Below, piece after piece: positions 59,179 through 64,000 of a stretch of DNA of 64,000 nucleotides. The stretch lies in NCBI GenBank assembly GCA_029953675.1, contig JAMWBK010000002.1:3224001-3288000 (forward strand), given 5' to 3'. The position numbers were made by a program, and so were the translations under genes. The notes under the pieces were generated by a model. It had not been told where the DNA came from and did no database searches. It saw only the letters and a list, made by a program, of their open reading frames with translations. Each line of letters opens with the position of its first letter. Position 1 is the stretch's first letter. Source of the stretch: Rhodosorus marinus. Its lineage: Eukaryota; Rhodophyta; Stylonematophyceae; Stylonematales; Stylonemataceae.

Positions 59179-60274
59179 ATGGGTTCGAAAACGATGGACC
59201 TAGGTGGTCCGGCCATTCTGGCTGGGGGAATATCTGGAGCGCTTTCGACTTTTGCGGTTTTCCCGTTGGATTCGATAAAGTTGAGAATGCAAACGGGCAG
59301 CGCGGTTACTGGGGGGCTCTCCGCTTATTATAGGGGTGTGCTACCAGCGACTTTCGGTGCCATGCCATCGACAGCGTTGAGGATGTTTTCTTCGGATAAA
59401 GTGAAGAAGAGTTGTGAAGGTCGCATGAGAAGAATAGAGAAGAACATGGTCGCCGGTGCGGTGGGAGCTCTTGTTGGGGCGTTCGTGGTTGTGCCCCGAG
59501 AAGTTGTGAAGCAAAGCTTGCAAAATGGAACGTATGAAAATACTAGACGTGCTATTTCTGGCATAATGCGAACCGAAGGACTTCTAGGATTCGCGAAGGG
59601 TGCCTTGCCAACCTTGCTGCACGACATTCCGTTCTTTATGATCAACTCCGGAACGTTTTATTTCCTCCGTGAAGACTTGGGGGTTCCAGTTTTACCAGCA
59701 GGCATATTGGCTTCAACAGCTGCGAGCACACTTACGACACCCATGGGTAAGTGAACCTCCCATTGTCACAAGGCAAAGAGCATAGAGAGAATTTGGTGTA
59801 CCTGCTGGAGCCTTCTGACGCTTTTGGCTTGCTCATTCTTTCGGTTTCTCTAGACGTTGTTCGTGCACAAGTACTTGCAGGAAATCTTCCCTCCCAGGGC
59901 GGATTATTAGCGACCACGCGGCACCTTGTACAACAATCAGGATATGCGGGTCTCTTCCGAGGAGGCCGGATGCGCCTAGCCTCGATTGCGCCGATGTTCA
60001 CGATGATATGGCTTACCTATGATATTTTGCGCTCTGTAAGTATAGATTTTCAAGGAGACAATTAGCCTCAAAGCGCGAACGCTATGTAGAGAGATTTTTT
60101 CTCAGAATGGTTGTTAATCTTTTTTGTTTCTCTTCGGAAACACAGAAAATCGAAAACTTCAAAATGAAACCTATTATCGCACAGATTCAGCGACGGAACC
60201 CGTTCTCGCCTACTCACAATTCAGCGTTCACAATGAGGCCAGTGTCCAGGCGCGGACGGGCTATGATTTGTTAG
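59179..60274 (+). CDS. Mitochondrial carrier family (SLC25) protein, SAM-carrier-like (about 292 aa)
   Basis: Inner-membrane solute carrier with three repeats. Exons are 59179-59746, 59854-60035 and 60146-60274. The three signature motifs are PLDSIKLRMQ (repeat 1), PREVVKQSLQ (repeat 2) and, formed across intron 1, PMDVVRAQVL (repeat 3), each followed by a second helix with a YRG/AKG/FRG element (AYYRGVLPA, GFAKGALPT, GLFRGGRMR). The pattern PREVVKQ-x-Q in repeat 2 and GILASTAASTLTTP in helix 5 are what I associate with the S-adenosylmethionine carrier SLC25A26, which also exists in plastids of plants; a different substrate is possible. The third exon (KIENFKMKP...) is a basic tail and the least certain part. 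Confidence 0.85.
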
Positions 60275-60523
60275 AATAGATGTATAATGACTTGTAAATT
60301 TTGCGGATAATGTATTTCGTTTTTGCTCAACCTAGCTGAGAGAGAAGGTTAATAGTTTCCAGTAGAACAACTACAACGGTTGGTCGTGAACTCGACCATC
60401 AATAAATCTATTAGATAGGACGAATAATTCTTAAGGCCCTCTAGACAGTGAACCCTCTTCGTCCAAGAACTGCAGTATCACCCTTTTTTGGCTAACGAAC
60501 AGCAATGATATTTTGCCAAAGTC

Positions 60524-61194
60524 TTACTGTTCGTTTTCCATGGTATTCTTGGAGTTGTACAGACGCTCAAGATACGACTCGAGGCTCTTCCTCCCCATGG
60601 TCTTGACCTGGTAGAACATCTCAGCCAGAGCGTACTTTCAGGAATTCTGCTTCTTGCTTTGCGCACGTTTGTCACACTACGTACCTCGGCAGTCTTCCTA
60701 GTTACAACAAATGTTCCGTTTCTGAAAGCATAGTGCATTCTAACTCGACGAACAACGTATGACGTCCCGTCGTAATCTATAATATCGCCACAGTTCAGCC
60801 GAGGGTCTAAACGAAATCGACCGAGACGTCTCGAAGGTGGTGTGAGCACATCGATATCGAAAGGCAAGAGATCTCTCCCGTCCTTGAACGGGCTCTTCTG
60901 GTTCTTCCAGCGAATCATCATTCCGTCGAGTTCGGGTATTTGATCATCCTCCGCGGAGTCATCTTCCGTGGACAACAACCTGCAGCGTTTGTCCTGAGCG
61001 ACCATGCACTTGTTTAGAATGCAAAACTTCGGGAGAGCCAAACACATCAGATAGCAAAAAAAAATTCAACGCGGAGACGAGAAACCCTGTACCTTTCTAG
61101 TCCTCGTACTCCTTGACTGAGCAGCAAGTTCATGGACCGTAGTTCTTGACCTGGTTGCCAGCGGAAACCCTTGCACAAAGCACACAACCGCCAT
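60524..61194 (-). CDS. Small unnamed plastid protein (about 168 aa)
   Basis: Minus-strand exons 61194-61093, 60993-60685 and 60619-60524, all phase 0. Exon 1 is a transit-peptide-like leader, MAVVCFVQGFPLATRSRTTV, Arg/Ser/Thr-rich, and the intron ends just before DKRCRLLSTEDD. The body has LLPFDIDVLTPPSRRLGRFRL, then the block DPRLNCGDIIDYDGTSYVVRRVRMHY and TRKTAE, and exon 3 ends RKSLESYLERLY. I recall plant plastid proteins with the same CGDII...YVV...V-x-x-x-Y then a final YLERLY-like helix, but I cannot give the family a name. No catalytic motif is visible; a small beta-barrel-like domain with a C-terminal helix is likely. Confidence 0.65.
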
Positions 61195-62993
61195 TGCTCC
61201 TTTTCCCGGCAGTACAAAACGTTTCCCTCAGCACAAAGCCCGCTCTCTTCGCCCTCCTTGGGATGAACTCATTTCCTTTGCCCTTACACAACAAATACCT
61301 AGTATTCATGTATAGTCCGACTCATGGCTATTCTACAAGTGATGTAGGAACTTGTATTCCCATGCCATGCTCATAACCATTGATCGTTTCCCCTTCTGAT
61401 TCTAAGAGGCGATCGAATGCCAGATTTCGAACCTACTGAGCGGGGGCGGGAATCAAGCTGTCGCGAAGCTCCCCACGAACATGGAAAACTAGACAAAAAG
61501 CTGCTTGTCTTCCACATTCTCAAGCTTGATGAACTAGCGCTGAGGAAGTAGAAGGGGATAACCTATAACGAACAGCAAGCCTCATCGCCTGAATCTCATG
61601 CATCTGTCTGCCTTCAACAATACAATAACTTTGCTTATTTCAGTTTTACGAAATATAATTGGACATTGGGATCTATGTAACTACGTTCAATTGGATAAAA
61701 TAGTAGATTAAGAGAAAGGTATCCAATGGACGATGGATGTTAGATTTGCTATTCTGCCCCAATCGTGCATTGAAACCGGTCAGACCGAGAACAACAATGG
61801 ACAGTTTCTATTCGTCACTAATAACAAGAGTCAGTACTTGATTCGACACAATCGAAAAGTACTCCAATCATTTCTAGACATTGGAATGCTGAACCACAGG
61901 TGTGCTCATCGACACCAAGATATTTGTACATGGTTTTACTCGATATATGTAATTGCATGCCACCGTCTGTGGATTATAAAACTATTTTAAATTCCAGGTT
62001 TCGTTCAACGATATCGCTTTTTAGGCAAATGAGAAACGATCTTTTGTCCAAGCTTGAGGCGTAAGAAGTTGAGAGGAGCTATCACCTTGCTCCGTGTTAA
62101 ACATTAGTAAATTGCGCGTTCGAATGTATCTCAACCTCTCATACGCTGCTTATCAAATGAATAAGAGACACGTGTTTAAATATCTTCTTATATATTCGAA
62201 AATATTCCGAGATATTTCTATTTGAGTGTGAATGATTGGACTATCTCTTCGTGGAAGCTTCAAGATTTTGGTGGTAAATTCTGTGTTCTACGAGGATTAC
62301 CAATATCAAGATTTTTGGGATAAACAGAGAGTCAATACTAGAAAAAGGAACACTTCCCCCTTTTTAGAAGCAGAAATTCCTAGTTCACACCCGAATAATA
62401 AGAAATGATCGCAAATCAGGGCCACCAGCCGGCTTTGCGCTGTTTTTCAAGACCAGTGGAGTTTCTTTATGTAGCTCTAGTTTTGAAGATGGAATCCCAA
62501 TTAAAAACTATTAAAGTGGACAATGTCAAATCTTAGAAATCACACGAAACTTGCACGACCCCTATGCTGACTTTTCGTCAGGGATCAGCCACTCTCTTTT
62601 TTCATATATTATTGTTGAATTTATTCGTTTGCTCAGGAATGTTATGGTTTTAGGAGGATTTTCTTTTTGGGGGTGGACTGGAAGAATGTTTATCCCCACC
62701 GCCCTGCACAGGTCTTTTGTTTGGGTTCGAGAAAAGCCCATAGAGCCAGTATTCTTGTCTTGGTGAGAGATGTGCGATGGTATATAAAGGCTGTGTACTG
62801 CTAGGGTTTCCGGAAGGGTAGGGGAGAGGGTTTAGCATAGTTGATGATAGGAAGGAGGTGAATTTATTGAAAGGAGGCGATAGGGAGTTTGGTTGATTTT
62901 ATGTAGAGAAGAGTTTCCCGAAATTCGACGGGATCGATGAGTTGAAGGAAGGTTTGTGGTTTCGGAGAGGGCTGGTTGTAAAAAGAAGAAACG
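61195..62993. other. 1.8-kb AT-rich intergenic region
   Basis: 61200-61370 is C/A-rich leader of the minus gene. ATTGG/CCAAT boxes lie near 61660, 61722 and 62236. 62640-62993 is G/T-rich and poor in C, pointing to the plus ORF at 62994. The ORFs at 61733-61990 and 62551-62766 match nothing. Confidence 0.55.
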
Positions 62994-63371
62994 ATGTCGT
63001 TTGGGGCGTCTTGTCGCCTGGACTTGCCGGAAAAGGTTGATACAGAGCGGGGTTTTCCCTTTCCCCACTTTGGTGGAGTTAGAGAAGGATGCTTGGGGGG
63101 CGGTAGTAAGGAGGGTTTGACGTCGTCAGCGGAGTCGGCGACAGTGGATTCTCCCCCGGTATCTCCTACATATTTAAGAAAACTAGAAGACAACTTGCGC
63201 CAGCATGCCGCGCAAGTCGATCATCCAAAGTTCCGTCTGGGTTTACGTAGGAACAGAAGAAATTTGGAAAAGCACGTTTCGTTCTCCTCGGAGGTAACTG
63301 TCGCGGAGCCAGATAGTTTGCCTGTCAATGTCGCTTATGAAGAGGAGGGAAATGACCCCCATGCCAAGTAG
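62994..63371 (+). CDS. Small protein with a PP1-docking-like motif (125 aa)
   Basis: Single exon from ATG 62994 (MSFGASCRLDLPEK) to TAG 63371. Ser/Pro/Gly-rich first half with SPPVSP sites, a short charged helix (YLRKLEDNLRQH), then RLGLRRNRRNLEKHVSFSSE and an acidic tail. KHVSF fits the RVxF-type consensus for docking to protein phosphatase 1, and basic residues before and acidic residues after it are typical. It resembles small PP1 inhibitors or targeting proteins only in that motif. The G/T-rich leader supports a real gene. Function not known. Confidence 0.5.
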   Translation: MSFGASCRLDLPEKVDTERGFPFPHFGGVREGCLGGGSKEGLTSSAESATVDSPPVSPTYLRKLEDNLRQHAAQVDHPKFRLGLRRNRRNLEKHVSFSSEVTVAEPDSLPVNVAYEEEGNDPHAK

Positions 63372-63479
63372 GGGAAGAGTGTGCGGAACGGAATTAGTAT
63401 GTGTATAGACGGAACTAATAAATAGGATTTCGGATAAGAGAGTTAATATAGACATTGCAAGAGCTCGAGGTCGTATTGT
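63372..63479. other. Short convergent 3' gap
   Basis: Between the small plus gene and the stop of the minus gene at the edge; nothing seen. Confidence 0.5.
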
Positions 63480-64000
63480 TCAGCGCTCTAAGCCCTGGGC
63501 ATACTCGGCGACGGGGAAAGCGCTATCCACATCTTCTTGCAATTTAAGATTGTAGACGAATTGATCTGGCAAATGTTACTTCTTTCCCGCGCAAGCCCAG
63601 GAAAGCATGTGGTTCATTCTGAGAAAGCCGCCAAACGCTTAACCACACACATTCGAATTGCGGTGTTAAAACAAAGCGCAATCCGCGGACGGTCAGAACC
63701 AGTTTGTGCTTCTGACGATGTCGTACGAGACCTCTCAGAGTAAGATTCCGCACCTAAACAGGAGAAATCCGCGCATTTGCTAGACATGCTAGTTCCGTAG
63801 TCCGACTCTTTTGTCCGTCGCAACTTACAGAAACGAGCCTGGATGTCTCGCTTGTTGTTTGTACTCAGCTTGTTCCCTCCATGACGGCAGAAAGTGTTTT
63901 TAAGCGCGCTCGTGTGAATGAGCGAGTAATACAAAACCCCGAGCACGTCCAATGCAACCCAACAGTGTACACTCACCGGCCGAAGTGAGTAATGCCCAGC
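63480..64000 (-). CDS. 3' end of an unrecognised gene running off the right edge (partial)
   Basis: Three exons join in frame on the minus strand: 64000-63977 (edge), 63876-63829 and 63565-63480, the last intron being long (263 nt). The joined C-terminus reads LLTSAGNKLSTNNKRDIQARF, then YQFVYNLKLQEDV, and ends EYAQGLER before TGA. It looks like a helical C-terminus of a conserved protein, but 50 residues are too few to name it. The open frame 63614-63976 covers part of exon 2 and intron and is not the true reading. Confidence 0.5.

Noticed and set aside
58896-59216. Minus-strand frame across the carrier start
   Set aside because: Shadow of leader and first exon.

Overview
The window is nuclear DNA of a photosynthetic eukaryote. 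Most likely it is a red alga or a close relative outside the compact cyanidialean type. Nearly every gene I could reconstruct is split by short GT-AG introns (about 50-260 nt), and neighbouring genes are unrelated in function, as in a eukaryote. Several proteins carry an N-terminal extension like a plastid transit peptide on a body of cyanobacterial type: a thylakoid Deg protease, a DUF2358 protein, a HEAT/PBS-lyase-like repeat protein, a kinase with a cyanobacterial-style C-terminus, an OTU protease and a small unnamed plastid protein. Others are mitochondrial: malic enzyme, methylcrotonoyl-CoA carboxylase beta, QCR9, a carrier and an LYR protein. The species assignment is inference; no rRNA, tRNA, transposon or CRISPR array was recognised.

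Layout. 1-11.3 kb: an unrecognised six-exon protein with a CHAT-like C-terminus, the meiotic helicase HFM1/MER3, then a CRAMP1/TKI1-like SANT protein. 12.6-23.4 kb: mitochondrial malic enzyme, MCC beta, a gamma-tubulin complex component (minus), an array of about 190-bp degenerate repeats, an LYR protein and a thylakoid Deg protease (minus). 25.6-31.6 kb: a small coiled-coil protein, an OTU protease 46 bp behind it, and a bifunctional PFKFB. 33-41.3 kb: two GLTP-domain paralogues flanking a possible short gene, a PIN1-type parvulin and QCR9 (minus). 42.9-51.4 kb: the plastid kinase, the HEAT-repeat protein, a class V aminotransferase and the DUF2358 protein (minus). 53.4-64 kb: an MoeA/gephyrin-E protein, a second unrelated OTU protease (minus), a second tandem-repeat array, an SLC25 carrier, the unnamed plastid protein (minus), a small protein with a PP1-docking-like motif, and the 3' end of a gene that runs off the right edge (minus).

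Genes often alternate as convergent and divergent pairs. Coding-strand leaders, the 200-500 bp before start codons, are markedly poor in C: G/T-rich before plus genes and C/A-rich before minus genes. This helped decide which weak ORFs to trust. There are no operons. Gene boundaries are splice predictions made by eye; internal exons are well supported by reading-frame continuity and family similarity, whereas first exons and exact starts are less certain.
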